Source: Penium margaritaceum
Lineage: Eukaryota > Streptophyta > Zygnematophyceae > Desmidiales > Peniaceae
Direction of reading: 5' to 3'
DNA: 64,000 bases
Assembly (NCBI GenBank): GCA_023375785.1
Contig: SZWC01001580.1
Location: forward strand, 30,604-94,603
Shown here piece after piece: positions 26,361 to 38,400 of the stretch. The notes beneath the pieces are model-generated. The model saw only the letters and a list, made by a program, of their open reading frames with translations. It was not told the origin of the DNA and ran no database searches. Made by a program: the position numbers and the translations under genes. Each line of letters begins with the position of its first letter. Within the stretch, counting starts at the first letter, position 1.

Positions 26361-27368
26361 TCATGCGTTGCAGTAAAAAAATCGCAGGTGTGAGGCGTAC
26401 GGCTTCTTCCCTGACCACACCTCTTGTGGCGTCATCTGCTGCTTGTCCTTTTTCTTACCACGCCTTCCTAGAGCAGCCGCAGGAGTCAGATTGACAAGGT
26501 AGCATGCCGTTCTTGCAGCTTCTGCCCAGAAGCGTGGTGGGAGTTTTGCATCAAAGAGCATGCTATGCACCATGCTGAGGATGGTCTGATTCATCCGCTC
26601 GGCCACACCATTGCTTTGTGGTGTGTAGGGCGTTGTAGGCTGGGAGTTGATCCGGTGTTGCCGCAACCAGCCCTTGCATGCTTCATACTCTTCGCCGTTG
26701 TCACTTCGCAGTGCCTTGACCTTCGTTCCAGTCTGCCGCTCCACCATGACGACAAACTCCAGCAACTTCTCTCTGACCTCTCCTTTGGTTTTGAGGAAGT
26801 AGATCCACACCTTGCGGCTGTGGTCGTCGATGAAGGTCAGGAAGTACTTACTGCCACCGTTCAACGCCGTGCGAAAGCGTCCGCACACGTCGGTGTGAAT
26901 CAGGCCAAGGGCTGCTTCTGCGCCACGACCATTGCGCTCAAAGCGCTTTTGCTTGGTCTTGCCTTGGAGGTAAGGTTCACACAGGTTGCCACACCCAGTC
27001 GCATCCTTCTTGCACCCCTCCATGCCACGGACCAGCTGCTGTTGTTGCATGAATTGCAGCGTTCTGTTTGCAATGTGCTCAAAGCATCTATGCCACAGCC
27101 CAGCGTCTTCGTCCTTTGCGGCAGGGGGTACCTTTTGAGTATCCGTTCGTGTGTTCCCCTGCGTTGGTGCCGAGATCATTACCTCCGCCACACCTGCATG
27201 ACCCTCATCTTTTGAGCTCTCTGCCGTGATTTTCTGCAGCACGTAGAGCCCTTCGACTCGTGGAACCTGAGCAACAAGGTCTTTGTTGGCGTAGAGGACC
27301 TTGATGTCCTCGTTCTTGATGATGACCGCCTTCTTCTGCGTGAACACCACCGTCATGTCGTTGTCCAT
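26361..27368 (-). CDS. Copia GAG-pre-integrase and integrase core (broken polyprotein)
   Basis: Integrase would insert the cDNA into the genome. The frame has 335 codons. LWHRCFEHIANRTL supplies the two zinc-binding His (residues 93 and 98). CEPYLQGK has the first Cys (130), but Tyr 133 replaces the usual second Cys, so the zinc finger is probably damaged. The catalytic triad is present: Asp 160 in IHTDVCGRF, Asp 223 in RSDNGEEY and Glu 257 in NGVAERMNQT. The frame is in phase with gag upstream; only a TAA at 27377-27375 separates them. It ends at TGA 26363-26361 after FFYCNA, and the same frame continues with AKVQAGEGGRKLDARA. Confidence 0.93.
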   Translation of the reverse strand: MDNDMTVVFTQKKAVIIKNEDIKVLYANKDLVAQVPRVEGLYVLQKITAESSKDEGHAGVAEVMISAPTQGNTRTDTQKVPPAAKDEDAGLWHRCFEHIANRTLQFMQQQQLVRGMEGCKKDATGCGNLCEPYLQGKTKQKRFERNGRGAEAALGLIHTDVCGRFRTALNGGSKYFLTFIDDHSRKVWIYFLKTKGEVREKLLEFVVMVERQTGTKVKALRSDNGEEYEACKGWLRQHRINSQPTTPYTPQSNGVAERMNQTILSMVHSMLFDAKLPPRFWAEAARTACYLVNLTPAAALGRRGKKKDKQQMTPQEVWSGKKPYASHLRFFYCNA

Positions 27369-27374
27369 GATTTT

Positions 27375-28565
27375 TTACACGGACAGGAGGTTTGCCGCAA
27401 ACGAGGGCATGTAGACCACGTCAGGAAGCCGCAGATCCTTCTCCTCACCGTTCAGGCTGATGCTCACCAGCTTTGCGTTCACAATGCTGCCGTTTGCGCA
27501 TCTGAACCGCCGCTCAGTGGGGCCGATGGATACAAATCCGGCCTGGTCATTGCTAGAGTGATGGTCGGTGCCGGAGTCCAACCCGAAGGCTCCTGGTCTG
27601 AGCAGAGCCGCTCCCTTTGCTGGAGGTCTGCTCTGAGCCATCATGTTGGTGGCCTCTTTGCCACCCTTTTTGCTGCCTTTGTTTCCACTGCTCCCGCCGT
27701 TTTCCTTCTTTGGCGATATGCACTCTCTTGCCCAGTGCCCAGGTTTGCCACAATTGTGGCAGTTTCCCTTTCGCTTGGGAGCCTTGCCGCCATTGTTGCC
27801 TCTGCCGCCACCGCTTCCGCTGCCGCCATTCTGACCAGAGGCCGACCCTTTGCTCCCGCGGCCGTTGTAGCGTGCGGCATAGACTGAGAAGTTAGCCTCA
27901 CTGCCACTTTGACGTGTGGCCTTGTTTCGCACATACTCGGACACTTCTGTGTACGTCATGTCGTTCTCCTTCCAACCACCCATGACGGTGATCATTGGAC
28001 TCCAGCTCTCCGGTAGCCCCATGAGGAGGATCATGGCCTGCATCTTTTCATCAAGGTCCCAATTCACTTGGCGAGCCTCGCCAAGGAGTCCTTCAAACTC
28101 CCGTAAGAAGTCAGGGATAGATTCCCCCTCATTCACCCGCATGCTGATCAGCCGTTGTAGGATGAATAGTCTGTTCACGAGGGAGGTGGATTGGTGCACA
28201 CGTTTGAGCTTATCGAAAGCATCCAAAGCCAGTGTGAACCCCGCAATGATGGGAACATACTTTTTGGCTATCGCGTTGCTGAGGAATGACATGACAATAT
28301 CATTTCGAACCATCCATGCCTCATGCTCGGGTGTGCCCTCCGTGGGAAACTGCTCCTCTCCCTTCAGTATCTTGATGAAGTCGCGCACTTTCATCACCAG
28401 CTCGAAGTGGCATCTCCAAAGGGGGAAATCAATCCCCTCGAAAATGGGAACTCCTCCCAAGGGTCAAAGAACTTGTAGCAGTGATGTAGCACTCACAGTT
28501 GCTCCAGTGGTCTGCCCTGTGGTAGCCACTGTTGAGTTTGAGGACTGCCCTGCGGCAGCCTCCAC
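27375..28565 (-). CDS. Copia gag, CCHC knuckle and protease start (broken polyprotein)
   Basis: Gag would form the virus-like particle, and protease would cut the polyprotein. The open part 28460-27375 has 361 codons, beginning GVPIFEGIDFPLWRCHFELV. A CCHC zinc knuckle (C234, C237, H242, C247) follows a Gly-rich linker, and the protease Asp-Ser-Gly is at 295-297 (LDSGTDHHS). The codon at 28460 is TTG, not ATG, and TGA (28466-28464) lies just upstream in the same frame. Before that stop the frame continues back to a GTG at 28565 in a Ser/Thr-rich stretch. That GTG may be a mutated start; this is inferred. The downstream TAA opens straight into the integrase frame. Confidence 0.9.
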
Positions 28566-28978
28566 TCATCATGATGGGTCAACCATATTTGTTGCCCTTA
28601 TCTACTTCCATCTTCTCTGCTGTGTCAAGGCCGATGTAGGCTGATGTTAGCTGATGTCTGCTACTGGTTTTAGGATGCAGATCCGTTGCATTCCCCTCTG
28701 GCCGATGTTCACCTGCAGACAGAGAAGATGTCTACACCAACATACCCAGGGTCTTGCCTCCAAGGGCAGAGCTTTTCCTGGTTGGGACACAAGGGTTGTG
28801 CCTCCAAGGGCAGAGCTTGTCCTTTGTCCGTGTGTGCTGAGTGCAGACCCAGCCGTTGGAGCTGATGAGGCTGATGGAGGTAATGGAGCTGATGGAGCTG
28901 GTGTGCGCACCTGGAGAGAGCGTACCAGAGTTGAGCAAAGCGTGCCTTACAGCTGGTCAAAGTGGGCCCATAACCCTT
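28566..28978 (-). other. Copia 5' leader
   Basis: About 410 bp between the 5' LTR and the gag region on the element strand. Right after the LTR end (GGTTGACA) it reads AAGGGTTATGGGCCCAC. This is only a weak match to the usual initiator-Met primer-binding site, so the primer is not established. The leader has two copies of GCCTCCAAGGGCAGAGCTT about 43 bp apart (near 28755 and 28798). It also has an imprecise short repeat of GAGCTGATG type at about 28858-28902. No gene is supported. Confidence 0.6.
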
Positions 28979-29296
28979 TGTCAACCGGCCTGAGGCGAAC
29001 GGACTAGAAAACAGGGCCGGCACAATAGCACCTGCCGTCCGCTCCTAGCATTTCAGCTAGGAGAAGATATCACCCTCAGGATCACAGTTCCACACTGAGC
29101 AGCTCCTAGGCAATCACTTGCTAGCAACTGTGTCCACTTAACACTTGGTCACTTTCGCACGAGGTGCTAGTCAGAGACTAACTCCTAGGGCTTAGACCAA
29201 CCAGTGTCTTCTTTATACTGTTCCTTAGTTGGACGGCTCTGTGAGGAGCATCTAAGGCCAGATTATATATTTAGAATGAGGAATGAGCCTGGTACA
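28979..29296 (-). repeat. Copia 5' LTR (right copy on the plus strand)
   Basis: About 318 bp. On the plus strand it starts TGTCAACC and ends GGTACA, so it has the TG...CA ends typical of LTRs. It matches 23203-23520 with about 15 differences by hand count, plus the shared flanking bases TATAGT. The 8 bp stem inverted repeat CTCCTAGC/GCTAGGAG is conserved in both. After its end the satellite resumes inside an E' monomer. Confidence 0.92.
29212..29217 (-). promoter_or_regulatory. Candidate TATA box in the copia 5' LTR
   Basis: The minus strand reads GTATAAAGAAG about 80 bp into the LTR, a plausible TATA box for the element transcript. The same motif is at 23441-23436 in the other LTR. Assignment is by position and motif only. 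Confidence 0.4.
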
Positions 29297-30214
29297 TATA
29301 GTACTTTGGTCAGTCATTGTGCATGGTAGCCACACCGTGCTACTACTGATTGAAGGTCATTGTACTTGCTAGTTGAGAACTGATATTCCCATACCATTGT
29401 TTCTCCCGCTGACCGTTTGTGACTCGTGTTATGGTTGGTGAACGTTGACCACCCATATTGAAATTCTCTGGTCATGGTCAGTGACATATGCCTAGTTTGG
29501 TTGTTTGGTGTGCATAGTAGCCACACCGTGCCACTACGTATTGAAGTTCTTTGTCCTTTCTAGTCGATAGATAGAGTTCCCAAACCATTGTCTCTCCCTC
29601 TGACCATTTGTGACTCGTGTTATGAGTTGTCGATGTTGACCACACACAGTGGACTTCTTCGGTCATAGTCAATGACGTATGCATCCTTTGGTTGGTCACT
29701 GTGCACGCTAGCCACACCGTGGCACTGCTTGTTGAAGGTATTTGTACTTGCTAGTTGATAACTAGTGGTTCCAGCCCAGTGTTTTTGCCTCTGACTATTT
29801 GTGACTCGTGTTATGAGTTTTCAACGTTGAACACACACTCTGAAATTCTTTTGGTCATTGTTAGTGACATATGCCTACTTTGGTTTGTCACTGTACATGG
29901 TTACCACGCCGTGTCACTACGTATTGAAGGTCTTTGTGCTTTCTAGTTGATAACTAGTCTTCCCAACCCATTGTTATCCCCCTCTGACCATCCGTGACTC
30001 GTGTTGTGAGTTGACAACGTTGACCACATGAAGTGAAATTCTTTGGTCATGATCAGTGACATCTGCATACTTTGGATTTTCACCGTGCATGGTAGCCACA
30101 CTGTGCCACTACATATTGAAGGTATTTGTACTTGCTAGTCGATAACTAGTATTCACAAACCATTATCTTCCACTATGACCATTTGTGACTCATGTTATGA
30201 GCTGTCAAAGTTTA

Positions 30215-30300
30215 CCACACACAGTGACATTGTTTAGTCATGGTCAGTGACATATGCCAACTTTGGTAGGTCATTGTGCATGGTAGCCACACTATGCTAC
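30215..30300 (-). repeat. F'/E' hybrid monomer (five-monomer HOR variant)
   Basis: The sequence starts as F' (CAAAGTTTACCACACACAGTGACATTG). After CATATGCCAACTTTGG it becomes E' (GTGCATGGTAGCCACACTATGCTACTACTG). One monomer's worth of DNA is missing, as expected from unequal exchange between neighbouring monomers at their shared CATATGCCTACTTTGG segment. Confidence 0.8.
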
Positions 30301-30870
30301 TACTGATTGAAGGTCGTTGTACTTGCTAGTTGAGAACTGATATTCCCAGACCATTGGTTCCCCCTCTGACCGTTTGTGACTCATGTTATGGTTGGTGAAC
30401 GTTGACCACCCATATTGAAATTCTTTGGTCATGGTCAATGACATATGCCTAATTTGGTTGTTTGGTGTGCATAGTAGCCACACTGTGCCACTATGTATTG
30501 AAGATCTTCGTCCTTTCTAGTCAATACATAGGGTTCCCAAACCATTGTTTCTCCCTCTGACCATTTGTGACTTGTGTTATGAGTTGTCAATGTTGACCAC
30601 ACATAGTGGACTTCTTCGTTCAAAGTCATCGACGTATGCATACTTTGGTTGGTCACTGTGCACGCTAGCCACACCGTGCCACTACTTGTTGAAGGTCTTT
30701 GTACTTGCTAGTTGATAACTAGTGTTCTCAACCCATTGTTTCCCCCTCTGACTATTTGTGACTCGTGTTATGGGTTGTGAACGTTGACCACCCATATGGA
30801 AATGCTTTCGTCATGGTCAGTGACATATGCCTAGTTTGGTTTGTCACTGTACATGGTTACCACACCGAGT

Positions 30871-31269
30871 CACTACATATTGAAGGTCTTTGTGCTTTCT
30901 AGTTGATAGCTAGTCTTCCCAAACCATTGTTACCCCCTCTGACTATGTGTGACTGATGTTGTGAGTTGTCAACATTGACCACATGAAGTGAAATTCTTTG
31001 GTCATGGTCAGTGACATATGCATACTTTGGTTGGTCACTGTGCATTGTAGCCACATTGTGCCACTACATATTGAAGGTCTTTGTGCTTTCTAGTTGATAG
31101 CTAGTCTTCCCAAACCATTGTTACCCCCTCTGACTATGTGTGACTGATGTTGTGAGTTGTCAACATTGACCACATGAAGTGAAATTCTTTGGTCATGGTC
31201 AGTGACATATGCATACTTTGGTTGGTCACTGTGCATTGTAGCCACATTGTGCCACTACATATTGAAGGT
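30871..31269 (-). repeat. Exact 191 bp tandem duplication of an A' monomer
   Basis: Copies start at 30871 and 31062 and are identical by eye over 191 bp, with 17 more bases repeated at the end. They share the unusual GACTATGTGTGACTGATG and GTAGCCACATTGTGCC. This is a second recent single-monomer duplication, independent of the one at 15.4 kb. Confidence 0.92.
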
Positions 31270-32435
31270 ATTTGTACTTGCTAGTTGATAACTAGTATTC
31301 ACAAACCATTATCTTCCCCTCTGACCATTTGTGACTCGCGTTATGAGTTGTCAGAGTTTACCACACATATTGTCATTATTTGGACATGTTCAGTGACATA
31401 TGTCTACTTTGGTTGGTCATTGTGCATGGTATCCACACCGTGCCACAACTTATTGAAGGTCCTTGTGCTTGCTAGTTGATACCTGGTGTTCCCAGACCAT
31501 TGTTTCCCCCTCTGACCATTTGTGACTCATATTATGAGTTGTCAACGTTGACCACACACACAAGATTTCTTTGCTCAAATACAGTACATATGCCTACTTT
31601 GTTCGGTCATTGTGCATGGTAGCCACACCGTGCTACTTCTGATCAAAGGTCGTTGTACTTGCTAGTTGAGAACTGATATTCCCAGTCCATTGTTTCCCCC
31701 TCTGACCGTTTGTGACTTGTGTTATGGTTGGTGAACGTTGACCACCCGTATTGAAATTCTTTGGTCGTGGCCATTGACATATGCCTAGTTTGGTTGTTTG
31801 GTGTGCATAGTAGCCACATTGTGCCACTACGTATTTAAGGTCTTTGTCCTTTCTAGTCGATACATAGGGTTCCCAAAGCATTGTCTCTCCCTCTGACCAT
31901 TTGTGGCTCGTGTTATGAGTTGTCAATGTTGACCACACATAGTGGACGTCTTCGGTCATAGTCAGTGACGTATGCATCCTTTGGTTGGTCACTGTGCACG
32001 CTAGCCACACCGTGCCACTACATGTTGAAGGTCTTTGTACTTACTAGTTGATAACTAGTGTTCCCAATCAACTTTTTCCCCCTTTGACCATTTGTGACTC
32101 GTGTTATGAGTTTTCAACGTTGACCACATACTGTGAAATTCGTTTATTCGTGGTTAGTGACATATGCCTAGTTTGGTTTGTCACTGTACATGGTTACCAA
32201 GCTGTGTCACTACGTATTGAAGGTCTTTGTGCTTTCTAGTTGATAGCCAGTCTTCCCAAACCATTGTTACCCCCTCTGACTACCTGTGACTCGTGTTGTG
32301 AGTTGTCAACGTTGACCACATGAAGTGAAATTCTTTAATCATGGTCAGTGACATATGCATACTTTGGTTTTTCACTGTGCATGGTAGCCACACTGTGCCA
32401 CTACATATTGAAGGTATTTGTACTTGCTAGTCAAT

Positions 32436-32450
32436 AACAAGTAGAAAGTA
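32436..32450. other. Inversion junction 2
   Basis: Reverse F' (TATTTGTACTTGCTAGTCAATAAC) gives way over a few bases (near 32444-32448) to forward E (TATGTACTGCCTTTGA). Unlike junction 1, the two sides are different monomer types at different internal positions, so the breakpoint is asymmetric. Confidence 0.85.
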
Positions 32451-35400
32451 TGTACTGCCTTTGAAAAAAGAAATCCGCTGCATGTGGTCAACGTTGACAA
32501 CTCATAATATGAGTCACAAATGGTCAAAGGCAGCAACAATGGGTTGGGAACACCAGGTATCAACTAGCAAGCACAAGGACCTTCACTAAGTTGTGGCACG
32601 GTGTGGATACCATGCACGATGACCAACCAAAGTAGGCATATGTCACTATGCGTGGTAAACTTTGAGAACTCATAACACGAGTCACAAATGGTCAGAGTGG
32701 AAGATAATGGTTTGTGAATACTATTTATCGACAAGCAAGTAATAATAACTCTAATATGTAGTGGCACAGTGTGGCTACAATGCACTGTGACCAACCCAAG
32801 TATGCATATGTCACTGACCATGAGCAAAGAATTTCACTTCATGTGGTCAGCGTTGACAACTCACAACACACGTCACATATAGTCAGAGGGGGTAACAATG
32901 GTTTGGGAAGACTAGCTATCAACTAGAAAGCACAAATACATTTAATACGTAGTGACACGACGTGGTAACCATGTAGAGTGACAAACCAAAGTAGGCATAT
33001 GTCACTTACCATGACCAAAAGAATTTCGCAATGTGTGGTCAACGTTGATAACTCATAACACGAGTCACAAATGGTCAGAGGGGAAAACAATGGGTTGGGA
33101 ACACTATTTATCAACTAGCAAGTACAAAGACCTTCAACAAGTAGTGGCACAGTGTGGCTAGCGTGCACAGTGACCAACCAAAGGATGCATACGTCAATGA
33201 CTATGACTGATGAAGTCCACTATGTGTGGTAAAAATTGACAACTCATAACACGAGTCACAGATGGTCAGAGGGAGAGACGGTGGTCTGGGAACCCTATGT
33301 ATCGACTAGAAATGACAAAGAACTTCAATACATAGTGGTACGGTGTGGCTTCTATGCACACCAAACAACCAAACTAGGCATATGTTACTGACCATGAGCA
33401 AAGAATTTCAATATGGGTGGTCAACGTTCACCAACCATAACACGAGTCACAAACGGTCTGAGGGGGAAACAATGGTCTGGGAATATCAGTTCTCAACTAG
33501 CAAGTACAATGACCTTCAATCAGTAGTAGCACAGTGTGGCTACTATGCAGGATGACCAACCAAAGTACGCATATGTACTACCGTTGACCAAACAAATCCG
33601 CTGTGTGTGGTCAACGTTGACAACTCATGATACGAGTCACAAATGGTCAGAGGGGAAAACAATGGTTTGGGGACACCAAGTATCAACTAGCAAGAACAAG
33701 GACCTTCAATAAGTTGTGGCACAGTGTGGATACCATGCACGATGACCAACCAAAGTAGGCATATGTCACTGACAATGACAAAAGAATATCACTATGTGTG
33801 GTAAACTTTGACAACTCACAACACGAGTCACAAATGGTCAGAGTGGAAGATAATGGTTTGTGAATACTAGTTATCAACTAGCAAGTACAAATACCTTCAA
33901 TATATATTGGCACAGTATGGCTACCATGCACAGTGACCAACCAAAGTATGCATATGTCACTGACCATGACCAACGAATTTCACTTCATGTGGTCAACGCG
34001 GACAACTCACAACACGATTCACACATAGTCAGAGGGGGGTAACAATGGTTTGGGAACACTAGCTATCAACTAGAAAGCACAAAGACCTTCAACACGCAGT
34101 GACACGGCGTGGTAACCATGTAGAGTGAAAGACCATAGTAGGCATTTGTCACTAACCATGACCAAAAGAATGTAACAGTGTGTGGTCAACATTGATAACT
34201 CATCACACGAGTCACAAATAGTCAGAGGGGGAAACAATGGATTGGGAACACTAGTTATCAACTAGCAAGTACAAAGAACTTTAACAAGTAGTGGCACGGT
34301 GTGGCCAGCGTGCACAGTGACAAACCAAAGGATGCATACGTATCTGACTATGACCGAAGAAGTCCACTATGTGTGGTCAACATTGACAACTCATAACACG
34401 AGTCACAAATGGTCAGAGGGAGAGACAATGGTTTGGGAACCCTATGTATCGAATAGAAAGGACAAAGAACTTCAATGCGCAGTGGCACGGTGTGCCTACT
34501 GTGCACGCAAAACAACCAAACTAGGCATATGTCACTGACCATGACCAAAGAATTTCAATATGGGTGGTCAACGTTCACCAACCATAACACGAGTCACAAA
34601 CGGTCTGAGGGGAAAAAATGGTCTGGGAATATCAGTTCTCAACTAGCAAGTACAACGACCTTCAATCAGTAGTAGCACGGTGTGGCTACCATGCACGATG
34701 ACGGACCAAAGTAGGCATATGTACTGCCTTTTACCAAAGAAATCCGCTGTGTGTGGTCAACGTTGACAACTCATAATACGAGTCACAAATGGTCAGAGGG
34801 GGAAACAATGGTTTGGGAACTCCAGGTATCAACTAGAAAGCACAAGGACCTTCAATAAGTTGTGGCACGATGTGGATACCATGCACGATGACTAACCAAA
34901 GTAGGCATATGTCACTGGCAATGACAAAAGAATGTCACTATGTGTGGTAAACGTTCACAACTCATAACACGAGTTACAAATGGTCAGAGTGGAAGGTAAT
35001 GGTTTGTGAATACTAGTTACCGACTAGGAAGTACAAATACCTTCAATATGTAGTGGCACAGTGTGGCTACAATGCACAGTGACCAACCAAAGTATGCATA
35101 TGTCACTGACCATGACTAAAGAATATCACTTCATGTAGTCAATGTTGACAACTCACAACACCAGTCACAGATAGTCAGAGGGGGTAACAATGGTTTGGGA
35201 AGACTAGTTATCAACTAGAAAGCACAAAGATCCCTAATACATAGTGACACGGCGTGGTAACCATGAACAGTGACAAACCAAAGTAGGCATGTGTCACTAA
35301 CCATGACCAAAAGAATTTCACAGTGTGTGGTCAACGTTGAAAATGCATAACACGAGTCACAAATGGTCAGCGGGGAAAAGAATTGGTTGGGAACACTAGT

Positions 35401-38400
35401 TATCAAGTAGCAAGTATGAAGACCTTCAACAAGTAGTGGCACGGTGTGGCTAGCGTGCACTGTGACCAACCAAAGAATGCATACGTCACTGACTATGACC
35501 GAAGAAGTCCACTATGTGTGGTCAACATTGACAACTCATAACACGAGTCACAAATAGTCAGAGGGAGAGACAATGGTTTGGGAACCCTATGTATCAACTA
35601 GAAAGGACAAAGAACTTCAATACGTAGTGGCATGGTGTGGCTACTATGCACGCAAAACAACCAAACTAGGCATATGTCATTGACCATGACCAAAGAATTT
35701 CAATATGGGTGGTCAACGTTCACCAACCATAACACGAGTCACAAACGGTCTGAGGGGAAACAATGGTCTGGGAATATCAGTTCTCAACTAAAAAGTACAA
35801 CGACCTTCAATCAGTAGTAGCACCTTGTGGCTACCATGCACGATGATCGACCAAAGTAGGCATATGTACTGCCTTTGACCAAAGAAATCCGCTGTGTGTG
35901 GTCAATGTTGACAACTCATAATACGAGTCACAAATGGTCAGAGGGGGAAACAATGGTTTGCGAACACCAGGTATCAACTAGCAAGCACAAGGACCTTCAA
36001 TAAGTTGTGGCACGGTGTGGATATCATGGATGATGACTAACCAAAGTAGGCATATGTCACTGGCAATGACCAAAGAATGTCACTATGTGTGGTAAACTTT
36101 GACAACTCATGACACGAGTTACAAATGGTCAAGGTGGAAGATAATGGTTTGTGAATACAAGTTACCAACTAGAAAGTACAAATACCTTCCATATGTAGTG
36201 GCACACTGTGGCTACAATGCACGGTGACCAACAAAAGTATGCAGATGTCACTGACAATGAACAGAGAATTTCACTTCATGTGGTCAATGTTGACAACTCA
36301 CAAGACGAGTCACAGATACTCAGAGGCGGTAACAATGGTTTAGGAAGACTAGCTATCAACTAGAAAGCACAAAGACCTTCATTACGTAGTGACACGGCGA
36401 GGTAACCATGTACAGTGACAAACCAAATTAGGCATATGTCACTAACTATGATCAAAAGAATTTCGCAGTGTGTGGTCAACGTTGAAAACTCATAACACGA
36501 GTCATAAATGGTCAGCGGGGGAAAGAATGGGTTGGGAACACTAGTTATGAACTAGAAAGTATAAAGAACTTCAACAAGTAGTGGCACGGTGTGGCTAGCG
36601 TGCACTGTGACCAATCAAAGGATGCATACGTCACTGACTATGACGGAAGAAGTTCACTATGTGTGGTCAACATTGACAACTGATAACACGAGTGACAAAT
36701 ATTCAGAGGGAGAGACAATGGTTTGCGAACCCTATGTATCGACTCGAAAGGACAAAGAACTTCAATACGTAGTGGCACGGTGTGGCTACTATGCACAATA
36801 AAAACCAAACTAGGCATATGTCACTGACCATGACCAAAGAATTTCAATATGGGTGGTCAACGTTCACCAACCATAACACGAGTCACAAACGGTCTGAGGG
36901 GGAAACAATGGTCTGGGAATATCAGTTCTCAACTAGCAAGTAAAAAGACCTTCAATCAGTAGTAGCACGGTGTGGCAGCCATGCACAATGACCGACCAAA
37001 GAAGGCATATGTACTGCCTTTGACCAAAGAAATCCGCTGTGTGTGGTCAACGTTGACAAATCACAAATGGTCAGAGGGGGAAACAATGGTCTGGGAACAC
37101 CAGGTATCAACGACCAAGCATAAGGACCTTGAATAGGTTGTGGCACAATGTGGATGCCATGCACGATGACCAACCAAAGTAGGCATATGTCACTGACCAT
37201 GACCAAAGAATGTCACTATGTGTGGTAAACTTTGACAACTCATAACACGAGTCACAAATGGTCAGAGTGGAAGATAATGGTTTGTGAATACAATTTATCA
37301 ACTAGCAAGTACAAATACCTTCAATATGTAGAGGCACAGTGTGGCTACACTGCACAGTGACCAACCAAAATATGCATATGTCACTGACCATGACCAAAGA
37401 ATTTCACTTCATGTGGTCAACGTTGACAACTCACAACACGCGTCACAGATAGCCAGAGGGGGTAACAATGGTTTGGGAGGACTAGCTATCAACTAGAAAG
37501 CACAAAGACCTTCAATATATAGTGACACGGCGTGGTAACCATGTACAGTGACCAACCAAAGTAAGCATATGTCACCGACTATGACCAAAAGAATTTCACA
37601 GTGTGTGGTTAACATTGAAAACTCATAACACGAGTCACAAATGGTCATAGGGGGAAACAATTGGTTGGGAACACTAGTTATCAACTAGCAAGTACAAATA
37701 CCTTCAACAAGTAGTGGTACGGTGTGGCTAGCGTGCACAGTGACAAACGAAAGGATGCATACGTCACTGACTATGAACGAAGAAGTCCACTATGTGTGGT
37801 CAACATTGACATCTCATAACACGAGTCACAAATGGGCAGAGGGAGAGAATGGTTTGGGAACCCTATGTATTGACTAGAAAGGACAAAGAACTTCAATACA
37901 TAGTGGCACGGTGTGGCTACTATGCACACCAAACAACCAAACTAGGCATATGTCACTGACCATGACCAAAGAATTTCAATGTGGGTGGTTAACGTTTACC
38001 AACCATAACACGAGTCACAAATGGTCAGATGGGGAAACAATGGTCTGGGAATATCAATTCTCAACTAGCAAGTACAACGACCTTCGATCGGTAGTAGCAC
38101 GGTGTGGCAACCACGCACAACGACCGACTAAAGTAGGCATAGGTAGTGCCTTTGACCAAAGAAATCCGCTGTGTGTGGTCAACGTTGACAACTCATAATA
38201 CGAGTAAAAAATGGCCAGAGGGGGAAACATTGGTTTGGGAACACCAGGTATCAACTAGCAAACACAAGGACCTTCAATAAGTAGTGGCATGGTGTGGATA
38301 TCAGGCACGATGACCAACCAAAGTAGGCATATGTCACTGAACATGACCAAAGAATTTCAATATGTGTGGTAATCTTTGACAACTCATAACACGAGTCACA

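Larger units (their letters stand above)
23203..29296 (-). mobile_element. Ty1/copia-class LTR retrotransposon, degenerate
   Basis: Two 318 bp LTRs flank an internal region of about 5.46 kb read on the minus strand. The order is gag with CCHC knuckle, aspartic protease, integrase, reverse transcriptase, RNase H. Integrase before reverse transcriptase is diagnostic of copia rather than gypsy. Composition is clearly GC-richer than the surrounding satellite. The polyprotein is broken by several stops, at least two frameshifts and a 245 bp duplication. No matching 5 bp target-site duplication is seen: GTTTC lies on the left and TATAG on the right. The satellite on the two sides is also out of HOR register. 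Confidence 0.95.
29297..32443 (-). repeat. Satellite array block 3, reverse orientation
   Basis: Reverse-oriented monomers continue from E' at about 29302. The D' landmark is near 29526 and 30483, 957 bp apart, which is five monomers. The next D' is near 31815, 1332 bp on, which is seven monomers. The short interval comes from an F'/E' fusion near 30240, and the long one from the A' duplication at 30871-31269. F' recurs near 31428. The block ends just inside an F' monomer at about 32443. Confidence 0.95.

Noticed and set aside
26565-28644. Plus-strand frames of 216 and 242 codons within the copia element
   Set aside because: They are antisense to the clearly homologous integrase and gag frames and show no domain of their own.
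28940-28978. Copia primer-binding site
   Set aside because: The bases after the 5' LTR match the usual initiator-Met primer poorly, so no primer was assigned.
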